Shown here: piece by piece, positions 53,736-64,000 of the stretch
Layout: each line of letters begins with the position of its first letter
Position numbering within the stretch: position 1 is the stretch's first letter
DNA from: Peromyscus leucopus
Taxonomy: Eukaryota; Chordata; Mammalia; Rodentia; Cricetidae
DNA length: 64,000 nt
Assembly (NCBI RefSeq): GCF_004664715.2
Contig: NC_051071.1
Coordinates: 3,187,501 to 3,251,500 of the forward strand
Reading direction: 5' to 3'
Made by a program: the position numbers and the translations under genes
Notes under the pieces: model-generated
What the model saw: only the letters and a program-made list of their open reading frames with translations
Told to the model about the DNA's origin: nothing
Databases searched by the model: none

Positions 53736-53989
53736 ATACTTTCATGGATGGTAGTCATTCAAAAATACGGAGGTGTGTGTTGCAGTGTGTGTGTGTGTGG
53801 TGTATGTACTTGTTAGTGTATTAGTGTGGATATGTGTGTATGTGCTTGTGGGTGGGCATGCAAGAGAGCTGAGTCTAGAGTTAGGTAGCTTTCTTCAATG
53901 GCTTTCCACCTTTGCTTAATTAAGTTTCCTTTTAAGTTACATTTTAAAATTACCTTACCAAGTAGTTGCAATCCATAAGAAGTTTTCGT

Positions 53990-54242
53990 GCCTGCTTAAT
54001 TTTGTTCACTTTTTATTGTTTGAGACAGGGTTGCTCACTGAACTGGAAGCTCCCTGATTTGGCAAGGCTAGCCAGCCAATGAGCTTCAGGCATCTATCAG
54101 CCTCCACACACACCTTGCCCTCACTGCTGGGTTTATAGGCACATACTCCACATCTAGCTTCATGCATGGGTTCAGGATCTGAATACAGGTCTCACCCCTG
54201 CATGGCAGGAACTTTATCAATGGAGTCATTTACTCAGCCCCA
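53990..54242 (-). repeat. B4-type SINE
   Basis: 'gtttgagacagggttgctca', 'cactgctgggtttataggca', 'gggttcaggatctgaataca', ending 'tttactcagcccc'. Confidence 0.7.
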
Positions 54243-54849
54243 GGGACTTTTCTTTTACTGAAAGGAAAAATGAGTTCATTCTGTTTGGCCCCATGTATAT
54301 TAGTGACCAAAACTGGCATCAACAGTCTAATTCGAGGTATATGGGGCACAAACAGTTTCGCCAGGGTATACCTCCATCTCCTCTAGCTTTGCCAGCAGGA
54401 TGGTGGCTTACGATTCCAATGGGGGAATTTCACCATAGAAACTGTCCTTTCACAGAACCAACACTCCCAGATTAGCCAGAAATCTCCAGGAGCACCTGGA
54501 GACACATACAGTTAAAGTTGCCTGCCCAACAGGTGTCTCGGTCCCCTGCCAGGACCCTTGGTCCCCAACCAGGTCCCTGCTTCCTGATGCCTCTTTTCTT
54601 GCAGTCTCAGGAATGGTATTCTTCCTGGCCAGGTTAGTCAGCTGAGACCAACACCTGTCACCTACCTGAAACAGACAGCCAGGGGTCGCCCTGTTCTTCT
54701 CCACTGGCTGCCTGGCCTTGGGAGTTAATGGGGCTATCATTGAGTTTATTAGTCAAAAAATTTTTTCCAGGGTAGTTAAGTGACTAACTGTTTGGAAGTA
54801 ATAACCAAGCTCATGGGTGTGCTCAAGTGATATTTACAATGTAGACTGT
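54243..54849. other. Intergenic, no element recognised
   Basis: No supportable feature. Confidence 0.4.
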
Positions 54850-55310
54850 CTTCTGGGTGTTAGAGTCACGGGCTCTCTGATCTGTGGTGATGGTCTAAGA
54901 ACCCAGCTATGCCTGAAGCTGCAGTGGCATTGAAGCCCATATACATTCTGTCTTCCTATAAATATGTGAGTATGTTATATTCAATTTATATGTTAGGAAG
55001 AGTAAGGTACTAACAATAACTATGAATATAACAGAACAATCATAATGAATGTATTGGAATGAAAGATGTATAAATCTCTCTGTCTCTCTGTGTGCCCCTG
55101 TCTGTCTGTCTGCCCCCCCCCTACAGGGTGGCTAATGCATACAACGCAGATATTCCAAACAAAGGGGTGATTCATGTGTCCCGAGCAGGAGAAAGTGGGA
55201 TGATGCAAAGTCACGCTACTCAGAAGGACAATTTCAAACTTATGAATTATTTAGTCTTGGAACTGTCCATTAATACGGTTGGATTGCTGTTGGCAATGGT
55301 AAGTGACATC
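54850..55310. repeat. Ancient mammalian repeat-like block, family not named
   Basis: 'gttaggaagagtaaggtact', 'aacagaacaatcataatgaa', a CT-rich run, then 'gcaggagaaagtgggatgat' and 'gaattatttagtcttggaac'. This order is familiar from a widespread old mammalian interspersed repeat, but I cannot name it securely. Confidence 0.4.
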
Positions 55311-55830
55311 TCAAAAAGTATGGCCCATGAACTGGCCTTTTCCACTTGGACCCTTCTAGTGAGTAAAGCCCTTCAGAAGCTGTTTGTCACAGCTATACGA
55401 ATGTGAAACACAGGACAAAAATGCAAGGTATGAAGATGATCGAACTGAAATGTTAAAATAAATCAGCAAAGTAGATCTGATATTCACAAACATCCATGGT
55501 GAAAGTAAGCAAGGAGAAAATGCTCCCAAAAGTTACACATTTATGTATAAACAATTAACATGTGAAATATATGTAGACAAAGAAAAGTGTATTAAAATCA
55601 CAATTTTCTCTAACAATCTACTGGGAAACCCATCAAACTGATCCAGTTTATTGTTGGAGGGAATGCTGAAGATGGTCGGCTTCTTCTGCCCCCTGCTGGT
55701 GAGAATGTTTTTTATTGATATCAGAAGATATTGCATGATGTTAATATTTGATCTTTCTATGCCTTGGTAACGCTATAGATTTTGTTGTGAAAAAGGACAC
55801 GCGTGTGAAGAGATACACATTTCACTCATT
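55311..55830. other. Intergenic, no element recognised
   Basis: Nothing supportable. Confidence 0.4.
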
Positions 55831-56013
55831 TTAAAAATTATTTATTTTTATTTTTTTCTGTGCATTGTTTGTTGTGTCTGTGTGAGGGTGTCAGATCCCC
55901 TGGAACTGGAGTTAGAGACAGCTGTGAGCTGCCATGTTGCTGCTGGGAATTGAACCTGGGTCCTCTGGAACAGGAGCCAGTGCTCTTAACCACTGAGCCA
56001 TCTCTCCAGCCCC
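55831..56013 (-). repeat. B2 SINE, near full length
   Basis: 'gggaattgaacctgggtcct', 'cttaaccactgagccatctc', ending 'tccagcccc', with an A/T-rich tail at left. Confidence 0.93.
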
Positions 56014-56629
56014 TTCATTATTTTATTTATGAGTGAGGGCATTATTTTTCACCATGCTTTCTTCTTAGAAGGAAAGGCTTTGAAATGATATATATTAACA
56101 CTTCTTGGGCACTTCCCAGGTGACAGGCATCCACTCAGAGCTGTGCATGTGTCAGTTTTCCTGGAGGTTCTCACAGCCTGCTTGTCCATCTACAGGGCAG
56201 CTACAGGGCACAACGAAAGAAGAGGGCTTCACCAGTCTGGCCACAGGGTTGTAGGAACAGGAAACCACTTGTGTTAGTTATTCTTTCCCTTGCTGGGGCA
56301 GAATGGCTAATAGAAACTTAGGAGAAGGCTATTTTTTGGCTGGTGGTTGCAGTCCATCCTTGCAGGGAAGGCCTGGGGAAGGCCCCAACAGTGAGACTAT
56401 GCAGCAGGGTTCCATACATCAGGGCAGCAGAAGGAAGCAGGGAATGGGACCAGACCTGAAGTAGGGCAGGGCCACAATCCTCAAAGGTTCTGCCTCCCAG
56501 TGATACCATCAGTTACACCTCTCCTCAGCATGGCTGCACAACCTCCCCAGGAACCCAGTGTCCAGACTAATGAGCCTGTAGGGGGAACACTTTTTATCCA
56601 AATCACAACACCACTCAAAACAGCATTTG
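56014..56629. other. Intergenic, possible old MaLR relic
   Basis: 56,280-56,600 has a layout reminiscent of an antisense rodent LTR ('ctgaagtagggcagggccac ... acaccac') but is too diverged to assign. Confidence 0.35.
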
Positions 56630-56945
56630 GCAGGAGCTGGCTTGTCTCTCAAGTGTGAGGAGCTGAGTTTGATCACCAGAATTCATGGGAAATACCAGGG
56701 TCAGTGGTGAATGGCTGTAATCCCAGCACCAGGGAAAGGGAGACAATGTGATCTATGGGATTCACTGGCCAACTAGCCTAGCTTACTTGGTGAGTTCCAA
56801 GCCAATGACAGACCCTGTCTCAAAGAAGTGGCCAGCCTTCCTAAGGATGATATATGAGGTTCCCCTCTGCCCTCCATGAGCACCTGTACATGGATGTGCA
56901 CCCACCAACATACAAACACATGAACTCATAGAATTAAAATGTGTG
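56630..56945 (+). repeat. B4-type composite SINE (ID-like plus B1-like)
   Basis: ID-like head 'ctggcttgtctctcaagtgt', then B1-like 'tggctgtaatcccagcacca' and 'acagaccctgtctcaaagaa', with a CA-rich tail region. Confidence 0.7.
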
Positions 56946-56964
56946 TGGTGGGGAATTTAAGAGA

Positions 56965-57125
56965 AAATGTATAAACTCTCAGCAATGGATAATAACAGTC
57001 ACACCTACTCCAATAAAGCCACACCCCCTAATCCTTCTAATCCTTCTCAAATAGTGCCACTCCCTGGTGACTAAGCATTCAAATATACAACTCTACAGGA
57101 CCATTCTTACTCAAACCACCACAGC
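56965..57125 (-). mobile_element. Partial MaLR LTR (5' part)
   Basis: On the minus strand it reads TGTGGTGGTTTGAGTAAG ... 'cagggagtggcactatttga' ... 'ggtgtggctttattggagta'. Same family as the LTR at 51,738, truncated at its 3' half. Confidence 0.7.
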
Positions 57126-57177
57126 CAGAAATGATGGCCAGGGAGGTCACCTGCTCCAGAGCTCATACTGAGATTAG

Positions 57178-57179
<2 letters not shown>

Positions 57180-57228
<49 letters not shown>
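57180..57228 (+). repeat. (GT)n microsatellite
   Basis: About 24 GT units at the edge of an antisense B2-like remnant (57,235-57,380: 'gtgggtgctgggaatggaac', 'aaccactgaaccatctccac'). Confidence 0.95.
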
Positions 57229-57229
<1 letters not shown>

Positions 57230-57385
57230 TGTTGTTCACATGTGTGCTGGTGCCTTTGGAGGCACCCAGTAGTTAGAGTTACAGGTGGTTGGTAGTGAGC
57301 TGCATGATGTGGGTGCTGGGAATGGAACTTGGGTCTCTGGCAAGAACAGCAAGTACTCTTAACCACTGAACCATCTCCACAGTCT
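57229..57385 (-). repeat. B2 SINE
   Basis: 'ggtggttggtagtgagctgc', 'gggtgctgggaatggaactt', 'cttaaccactgaaccatctc'. Confidence 0.8.
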
Positions 57386-59159
57386 TCTGGGGTTCATATT
57401 ATTATCTAGGCTAACTGGGACTCAGGAGGATCCACGAGTGGGAATAATGATCTCAGTTAGCCTTTCAGGGCTCCTTTCCTAGATGGGCTCCCCCGTGTTT
57501 CCAGTCCACACTGACCTCACAGGTGACCAAAGTAACAGAGAAGATCTTCTCAATAGTTCAGCATCAATTCCCAGGACCGAGAGGTTAGGTCTTGGTCATG
57601 CTCCTCTGAGACAGGGCAAGCCTCTTGAAAACTGAGTAGGACCACAGCAGAAAGGAGGAAAGGTGGGGGAGTTGTCTGTTATTAGGCCCAAACTGAAAGC
57701 AGGTGATGGAGTCCCTGCTTTGTGTTCAGTATTCACCAGACAATGAGGACATGACTACTACTCCAGCCTAACTGAGAATTTGTCAAGTGAGGAATGAAAA
57801 TCAAGCTTCATAGTTCTTGGAAGGATGACATGAACAGTGAGGATCTAGAGTTCAACAACAAGGAAATTGATGAAGAAATGAGCAAGTGGCAAGTCAGATC
57901 TGGGTGTAGAGAGTAGTAGCCATCACTGTTTGGATGCATAGGCCACAATAGGCATAGAGTAATGCTATCAGAATGGCATTATCTCCACTTGAGTGTATGC
58001 AGCTTTATGGATGAATAGACTGGTACATTATCACACTGAAATCACTTAACCAAGAACCCACAGAAATGGAGCAGGATTCAGTGGTCTGTAAACATGTGGA
58101 CTTAACTAGATGGCTAATGGGGCAAAGGTCAGAGTCAAATTCATTTTCTCCCACAGGTAATCAACATTGAAAATGAAAATTTCTTTGTTGGTTGCAGCCT
58201 GTATCACATATCTATAATTAAGGTGTCACAGTGAATACACTGAAGAACTTACTCAGTAAAGAAGATGTCATTAAATACTGGACTGGTTCCAATCAGCTTT
58301 TAAGTATCATCAATATGGTGTAAAAGCAGTGCTGTTAAAAAATACCACGGGGGGGGGGGGGACATCCTGGAAGGATTTCAGATCTAAATACAAAGTCTCT
58401 GAAAACACCAGAGGGGAAACTTGACCTGACCCAAATATACCACATATGGGAACTTCAGAATGGCTGTGATTCTCCTGGGAATATCCAGTTTCAAGGGAGG
58501 CCCAGCAGTGACCCTTCTTCTAGGAGACAAACAGAAGTCTGTAGTTGATGGGACAAACTGACTTTTCTGTTAACAAGACTTCTAACCTTGTACAAGAGAA
58601 AGAAAGGGAGAGCAAAGAGGAGCTGAATCTAGTTCTTTAGGATCCTGGAAAGAAAAGAAAACCAGGAAAGAGGACTTATTGTTTAGGAAGGCCATATGAT
58701 CTGCTCAGCTGTTGCTCTTGGCCTCAAAGGATGCAGAAAGGCTAAAGTCACAACAAAAACAAATCCAGAGAAACTCAACTCTTCTCTTTCTCTTTCTTCA
58801 CCAATCCCTACAGCATAGAGACAATACTAAAGAGTGCTCACTGACTAATGCAGATTTTCCTTCTGGGGAGCTAGCACTTCTGGTAGTCAGCCCACTTCTC
58901 TGGCTTCCTCACACACCCTGGCAGAGCACATCACCTTTCTTCCATACCCCCATAACCCCACATACAGCATTTCTGTAATGGCACCATACTGATACCGTCT
59001 CCACCACTACATTCCTACCTCTGTCTTCATCATTTACTACAAGTAGCTGGTCAGAAAAAGATGGCTGCATTTATGAAACACTTCTGGACATTTCTAATAG
59101 CACTGTTCTATCTTCTATGTCTCAGGTCACTTTTGAACCAGGGGCACCTCTAGAGCAAG
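57386..59159. other. Intergenic, repeat-poor stretch
   Basis: About 1.8 kb without recognised elements except a short poly-G run at about 58,349-58,361. No gene signature. Confidence 0.4.
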
Positions 59160-59318
59160 GTCATTTTTTTTTTTTTTCAAGACATGGTTCTTTGTGTAGT
59201 TTTGGTGCCTGTCTGGATCTTGCTCTGTAGACCAGGCTGACCTCAAACTCACAGAGATCTGCCTGGCTTTGCCTCCCGAGTACTTGGATTAAAGGCGTGC
59301 ACCACCACCGCCCGCCCC
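59160..59318 (-). repeat. B1 SINE
   Basis: Poly-T, 'tgtgtagttttggtgcctgt', 'ctctgtagaccaggctgacc', 'attaaaggcgtgcaccacca'. The 'tagttttggtgcctgtctgg' segment is the cricetid-type variant. Confidence 0.93.
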
Positions 59319-60540
59319 GGCACAAAGTCAATTCTTACTCATCTCCGTCTCCATAGCCTAACCCCTGCATGACAGTCTTAGTAAACAGCAGGTGCAATAA
59401 ACGCTTGAATGGTTAAGCACAAAATTTCTCAGCTCATGACTCACTAGGGAAAGAGTTGGAGAATAAACAATAGGATTATTGATAGAGGAAAAAGTCGTGA
59501 ACCAATGAAATGCAGATCATGGGCACTGGGTGGTAGGGGCAATCGACTGGAAAAGCAGTCTGGTTCCCACAGTCTAGCTAGGGCCATTTTTCACAAGCAG
59601 GGAGAAGAGGGCTCACAGGAGCCACAAACCAGTGATCTTCTCTTAAAGCCCGACAAGTCAGATATTGAGGTGGATATAATGACTATTAGGCAGAAAATCA
59701 AACAGTCTCAGAGAGGTTCTTTTCTTGCCCAAAGTCACGCAGTTTGTCAGTGTCACCAGACTCAATGGGTCCACCTCTTGGTGAGAGTCAAAAGGAACAG
59801 AACACCAAAGTAGTGATGGCAGCGAAATGTATTTGCAACAAACAGGAACATGGGCTTTGCTTCCCAAACTGACTCCCAGAAAGCAGAGCAAGCTGAAGTT
59901 TATTTATATGGGGAAATGTAGACTCTGGAGGCAAAAGGTGTCATCACATGCCTGGGTGGGGAGCACCCTCAAGAGTCACAGTCTGACTGCACGCTCTTTC
60001 ATACTTGCACACTATGCAAATGGAACTTAGGCATCTGTCTCTGAGTTACCAGTGTGCGCTACTCCAAGGAAGCCTGTGAAACGTTATACTTCTGTAAAAC
60101 AACCTAAGGCATTTGTTAGGAAAAACAAAAAAACAAAAAAAACCCACCTTATCTTTGGGGTTCAGAATGCTGAATGAAACCCTGTCATCATTCTGCTTTC
60201 TTCTGGTAAACTGGGGGACAAATTCATTTTAACCTCAGTGGTCGTTTCTCCCTGATCTGGTGGTTCTTTGCTCTTCCTAGAACTGCCCACAACCCATCCT
60301 AGACTAGGAAGGCAAATCCTACAGAACAGGAGTAGCCGGGAGACTGAGGTTTGGAAATTCAGGCTTGGACAGAAGGTTATTTTCTGCGTTTAGATGCTGG
60401 GAACTGGATGTTCTCCGACCGCTTAGCCAGAGGCAAGGCTAATCTTGGTCGTCCAGAGTTTCCATAGATCGGAATAACCCCGGGATTCGCTGCGCCTGAG
60501 ACCAAAGATCAGTATTTTAAAGTTCTGGGTCAACTAAAAT
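59319..60540. other. Intergenic upstream of Tmem128, no element recognised
   Basis: No repeat or gene identified. The last ~150 bp rise in CpG content. Confidence 0.4.
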
Positions 60541-60584
60541 CGCAAGGGGAATACAGCTCCAATCACGACGCCGGGAGGTTCCGC

Positions 60585-60660
60585 CCAAGGAGCTGGCGCC
60601 GGAAGTGCTGCGTGCCGTCACTTCCGTCGCACTGGCGGGCGCCAAGATGGACGCCCCGTG
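60585..60660 (+). promoter_or_regulatory. Tmem128: Tmem128 core promoter/5' leader
   Basis: TATA-less and CpG-rich. A perfect inverted pair of ETS-type octamers, CGGAAGTG (60,600-60,607) and CACTTCCG (60,619-60,626), is separated by 11 nt. The second lies in CCGTCACTTCCGTC, identical to 25,001-25,014. A YY1-like AAGATGG overlaps the start codon. Confidence 0.75.
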
Positions 60661-60737
60661 GGCTCGGGAGCAGCTCCGGAGGCGTTACCTATTTCCTTCC
60701 GAAGTGGGGCTGGACTGTGAGGACGACGCCAGACCCG
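60647..60737 (+). CDS. Tmem128: Tmem128 exon 1 coding part
   Basis: 91 nt ending AGACCCG|GTGAGG. Encodes [20 protein letters not shown] and [10 protein letters not shown] plus one base of a Glu codon. Confidence 0.94.
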
Positions 60738-62703
60738 GTGAGGCTCCACGGGCTCCGCGTCCCAGGGCTTACCAAGTAGGGCTGCGAATCTGTGTCCAGG
60801 GTCTCCACGGGTCTTGCAACTCTTGCATCCTCCTCTGAGCCGCGCTTCCGCATTCTGTGGCGAGCTGACTTAACACGGGTTTGGCAACACCCTTTAAAAC
60901 TAAAACCAACCGTAGTTTCGTAGTCTGAAGAATTAACCCAACAACCTACACAGGGACGTGCGCAGAGTGTTTCATTTCAGCTTTGCTTGTAATACAGTAC
61001 GGATTGCAGTGCCTAGGAGATGCCTAGCTGCTGCCTGTCAGCAGAAAGCTAGCTAAATACGTTTAGATCGGATGTATCTCTGCCATCAGATAGGCTTATA
61101 AAACTTATTTATTTTTATTTTTTACTGATTGATTGGTTATTTGAGACAGGGTTTCTCTGTGTAACAGCTCTGGCCGTCCTGGGACTCGCTTTGTAGACCA
61201 GGCTGGCCTCGGACTCACTGAGATCCGTCTGCCTCTACCTCCCGAATTGCTGGGATTACAGGCATGCGCCACCATGCCTAGCCAGATAAGCCTTTATATA
61301 TCCCTGTGGGAGGTTTTCAGAGGGAATCGCAGAACAATGTATGGCATGCCACCATTTGGGTACAAACTACAACTCATGATGTATTTTTCCTTGTAAGGAA
61401 GAATTCCAAAGGATGAGAGACCGTTCATTTTAGAGATATTTGACCTGGATGTTGTAAAAAAAAAAAAAACTTTGCTTATCTATTAGCTTTTCAAAATACT
61501 GACAACATCGGGCCAAGACATCACAACATATGCATTTTCAAAATACCTTCAAGAACTAACCTCTCTCAGAATAGGTAGTACTATCAGAATCCAGATCTGA
61601 CGCTAGCTCACTTGGAGACCAGTGGTCCTCATGTGACAATACAGAGAGGGCATGTCAGGATCCCCTCATTTTGATTTGCAGGGAGAGAAATGAATTGCCT
61701 ATCATCTGTGCAGCAGACCATGCTTTGTTCGGGGGCTAGAGCTCTGGCGTGCCGTTCTGTGTTTGAGCTACCTCAAAAGCTGATGTCTTTAAAACATTTT
61801 GGTATAACTTTTATTGTATGTGGCATTCCTTCTTTTTTTTTAAGTGCATGCTCTTGCACTTAATGGTACATGTACTTTTAGAGGCCAGAGATTGACACTG
61901 GGCATCTTCCTCTGTCAGTCTCCACTTTTTTTTTTTTTTCAGACCCAGTCTCCCTTGCCCCAGGATCTACCTGTCTCTGGCCCAGCAGTGGGGTGACAGG
62001 CATCTATTGCCATGTTCAGTTTTATGTGGGTGCTAGGGATGAACTCAGGTTCTCATGTTTGTGCAGCAAGCACTTTACCCCGTGAACCTTCTCATCCCCA
62101 TACATTTGACATTTTTCGTAGTTAACATGACTAATTACTTTCCTAGAGGAAATGTGAAATAAATTCCCATACTTCTGGGTGGCATTGTGATATCCAAAAG
62201 GTTATGAAGGTGTAAATGTGATTCCAAAGTCATTTAGAAGAAGTAATTAATATATTGGGCATATTTTCTAGTGAGCTCATATTAACTATTTCAGCAAATG
62301 TAAATCTACCATTACTGTGCTACTGTTGTTTGCTTGTTTGGTTCTTGACATAGAACTTAGGGACCTCAAGCATGCTAAACATGTATTCTACCACCAGGCC
62401 GCATCTCTGCCCCTACATATAAACTTACCTTGATGGTCTTGCTGAAGGAGCTGGCACTATAGTGGGAGGGATTCTAGTTACTGGGAAGTTCTAGGAAATG
62501 ACTTTATATGGCCTAAAAAACTGGTTAAGTTCATAACTCAAAAATCTCCCCTATTTTGCAGAAACCTCCACAGCTGATGAGATAAAGGAGAAACCTCTTC
62601 CAAGACTTAACATTCATTCTGGATTCTGGATTCTGGCATCCATCGTTGTAACCTATTACGTTGATTTCTTTAAAACCTTTAAAGAAAATTTTCACACTAA
62701 TAG
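60647..62703 (+). CDS. Tmem128: Tmem128, N-terminal part (first two coding exons; gene continues past the window)
   Basis: Exons 60,647-60,737 and 62,562-62,703 join in phase (GT/AG) to the first 77 residues of a protein of about 165 residues in human. TMEM128 is a multi-pass (four-helix) membrane protein placed in the endoplasmic reticulum, with poorly known function; this is family knowledge. Visible here are the Arg-rich cytoplasmic N-terminus ([15 protein letters not shown]) and the first hydrophobic helix (about residues 50-67, [18 protein letters not shown]). Remaining helices must lie beyond 64,000. The start is chosen from the conserved MD...[11 protein letters not shown] beginning and the CCAAGATGG context. 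Confidence 0.94.
61128..61281 (-). repeat. B1 SINE
   Basis: 'gagacagggtttctctgtgt', 'ctttgtagaccaggctggcc', 'gctgggattacaggcatgcg'. Confidence 0.9.
61835..62100 (-). repeat. B4-type SINE
   Basis: 'ttttagaggccagagattga', poly-T, 'ccccaggatctacctgtctc', 'agggatgaactcaggttctc', ending 'ttctcatcccca'. Confidence 0.7.
62325..62415 (-). repeat. ID-family SINE, diverged
   Basis: 'gacatagaacttagggacct', 'caagcatgctaaacatgtat', 'tctaccaccaggccgcatct'. Confidence 0.65.
62562..62703 (+). CDS. Tmem128: Tmem128 exon 2: first transmembrane helix
   Basis: Acceptor CCTATTTTGCAG ends at 62,561, donor AATAG|GTAAGA at 62,703. It encodes [40 protein letters not shown] and KENFHTN plus two bases of the next codon. 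Very close to the human sequence. Confidence 0.96.
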
Positions 62704-62727
62704 GTAAGAAAATCTTGTTTCGACAGG

Positions 62728-62838
62728 CATAGGGTGTATACCTTTAATAGCAGCATTTGGGAGGCAGAGGCAGGTTGAGTTCAAGGCTAGCCTGGTCTAC
62801 AGAGTGAGTTCCCAGACAGCCAGAATAAAAGACAACAA
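62728..62838 (+). repeat. B1 SINE
   Basis: 'catagggtgtatacctttaa', 'gggaggcagaggcaggttga', 'tagcctggtctacagagtga'. Begins 25 bp after the exon 2 donor. Confidence 0.8.
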
Positions 62839-62894
62839 AATGCCGTTTTGCTTCTTGTTTTGCAGGTAACAGTTTGTCAGTTGAATACTCAGAA

Positions 62895-63155
62895 TAGTTA
62901 AGAGATGGCTCAGTTGGAAGTGCTTGCTGTTACAAGCAGGTCAACCTGAGTTTGAGCCCTGGAACGTATATGTAAAAAAAAGAAAAAAGCCAGTTTGGTG
63001 GTGTCTGCCTGTCATTCCAGTTCTGGGTAGGTGGAGAGAGGATCCCTGGACTTGTTGGTCACTCAGTCCAGCTGAATCAGTGAACTCCAAGTTTGGCGAG
63101 AGACTTAAAAACAATGTAGAGAGTGACTGAGAAAGACACCCATTGTTGACCTCTG

Positions 63156-63172
<17 letters not shown>
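62895..63172 (+). repeat. B4-type composite SINE
   Basis: ID/B2-like head 'agatggctcagttggaagtg', an internal A-run, B1-like 'gtggtgtctgcctgtcattc', ending 'gttgacctctggcacacaca'. Confidence 0.75.

Positions 63173-63192
<20 letters not shown>
63159..63192 (+). repeat. (CA)n microsatellite
   Basis: About 16 CA units forming the end of the composite SINE. Confidence 0.95.
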
Positions 63193-63193
<1 letters not shown>

Positions 63194-64000
63194 CAAAATC
63201 CATTTAATTGTTAGTCTCTGTCAGGCATGATATTGGAGTCAACTACTGATGATATAGAGAAGACTAGGACAAGTTAGCCAAAGGATGCAGCTTTTCACTT
63301 ACAGTCAGTTCTGGGGATTGAGTGTATGTAACATCTTAATTGTCTTCTTCCTATCTCACATGATCTTCTCATGTATCCCCGCTTCCCATAACCCCCATAA
63401 GTACAATGTTAGCTGATTCTATGTAATTTAAAATTGTCACTTATGCCTCCAGACGACTGGAGAAAAAAGGCCTGAGAACTAGAGGAGGAGTGAGAACTGT
63501 GGCCTGAGAAAGGTGTGTTTCAGAGTAGTTAAGAAGGGGGTGATTAGAGGATGTGACTCAGAGTTGCCTTGAAGGTCAGTGGGAGGAGTCTTTGGTCAGA
63601 GTCCTGGTGTCAAAAACCTTTCATACCCAGGGGCACAGAGCCCTATCCTTCATCTTAGGAGTTGACTGTGGTGCAGAAGTTGTGGATCCTGTGTGAATAG
63701 TTTGGAGCCCATCAGATATGTCAGAAAACTGGGTGATGTTGGTGATGTCACAGCTGGCACATGAAGGCTGTGTTTAGTGCCGAGAGCGGTGACTGGACCT
63801 AACAGTAGGGCCATAAAATGGAGACAGGAGTTCAGTCTTGCTGAATTATGGGAAATACAGTCCTCAAAGAAGTCTTGAGGTCATAGACTGCTTGTGGAGG
63901 AAACCAAGCAGACAGAAGGAACGAGCTGTTAAGGGTGTGGGGCATGAGGGAGTTCATTTAAATCCTGGGGAAAGGACCACTTGCTCTTCTATGAGGAGGC
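63193..64000 (+). other. Tmem128 intron 2 (runs off the window)
   Basis: No exon, repeat or RNA gene is recognised. The next Tmem128 coding exon is not present. Confidence 0.5.

Larger units (their letters stand above)
60738..62561 (+). other. Tmem128 intron 1
   Basis: Contains B1, B4-type and ID SINEs (listed separately). Other parts have nothing recognised. Confidence 0.6.

Overview
This is a window of mammalian nuclear DNA from a rodent. B1, B2/B3, B4-type and ID SINEs are dense, and long (CA)n/(TG)n tracts occur throughout. Several B1 copies (about 26,410, 41,607, 53,605 and 59,165) carry a form of the consensus I associate with cricetid rodents (hamster, vole, Peromyscus) more than with mouse or rat. 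That placement is inference. Three protein-coding genes can be read exon by exon, and their order matches the conserved NSG1-ZBTB49-LYAR-TMEM128-OTOP1 block known from human 4p16.3.

Left third (about 2.1-25.0 kb): Zbtb49 on the minus strand. Seven coding exons join in frame to 759 codons plus a stop. They encode an N-terminal BTB/POZ domain, a long linker and seven C2H2 zinc fingers. The first, non-coding exon lies in a CpG island at 24.6-25.3 kb.

Middle (about 25.1-40.3 kb): Lyar on the plus strand, divergent from Zbtb49 and sharing its CpG-island promoter, which holds ETS/CRE-like, NRF1-like and CCAAT elements. Eight coding exons join in frame to 387 codons plus a stop: an N-terminal pair of C2HC fingers, a Lys-rich middle and a conserved C-terminus. 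AATAAA lies 146 bp after the stop.

Right part (40.3-60.5 kb) is an intergenic stretch of about 20 kb built largely from SINEs, ERVK-type LTRs and ERVL-MaLR LTRs, with no gene recognised. The first two coding exons of Tmem128 (plus strand) follow at 60,647 and 62,562. The rest of that gene lies beyond the window.

I found no new biological system. The items most worth a second look are: a two-codon uORF ending one base before the Zbtb49 start; a 14-bp ETS/CRE-type element identical in the Zbtb49/Lyar and Tmem128 promoters; two solo LTRs with perfect 6-bp target duplications; a decayed ERV with an integrase tail, polypurine tract and 3' LTR inside Zbtb49; a MaLR LTR followed by a Leu-type primer-binding site; and several nested SINEs with recognisable target duplications.
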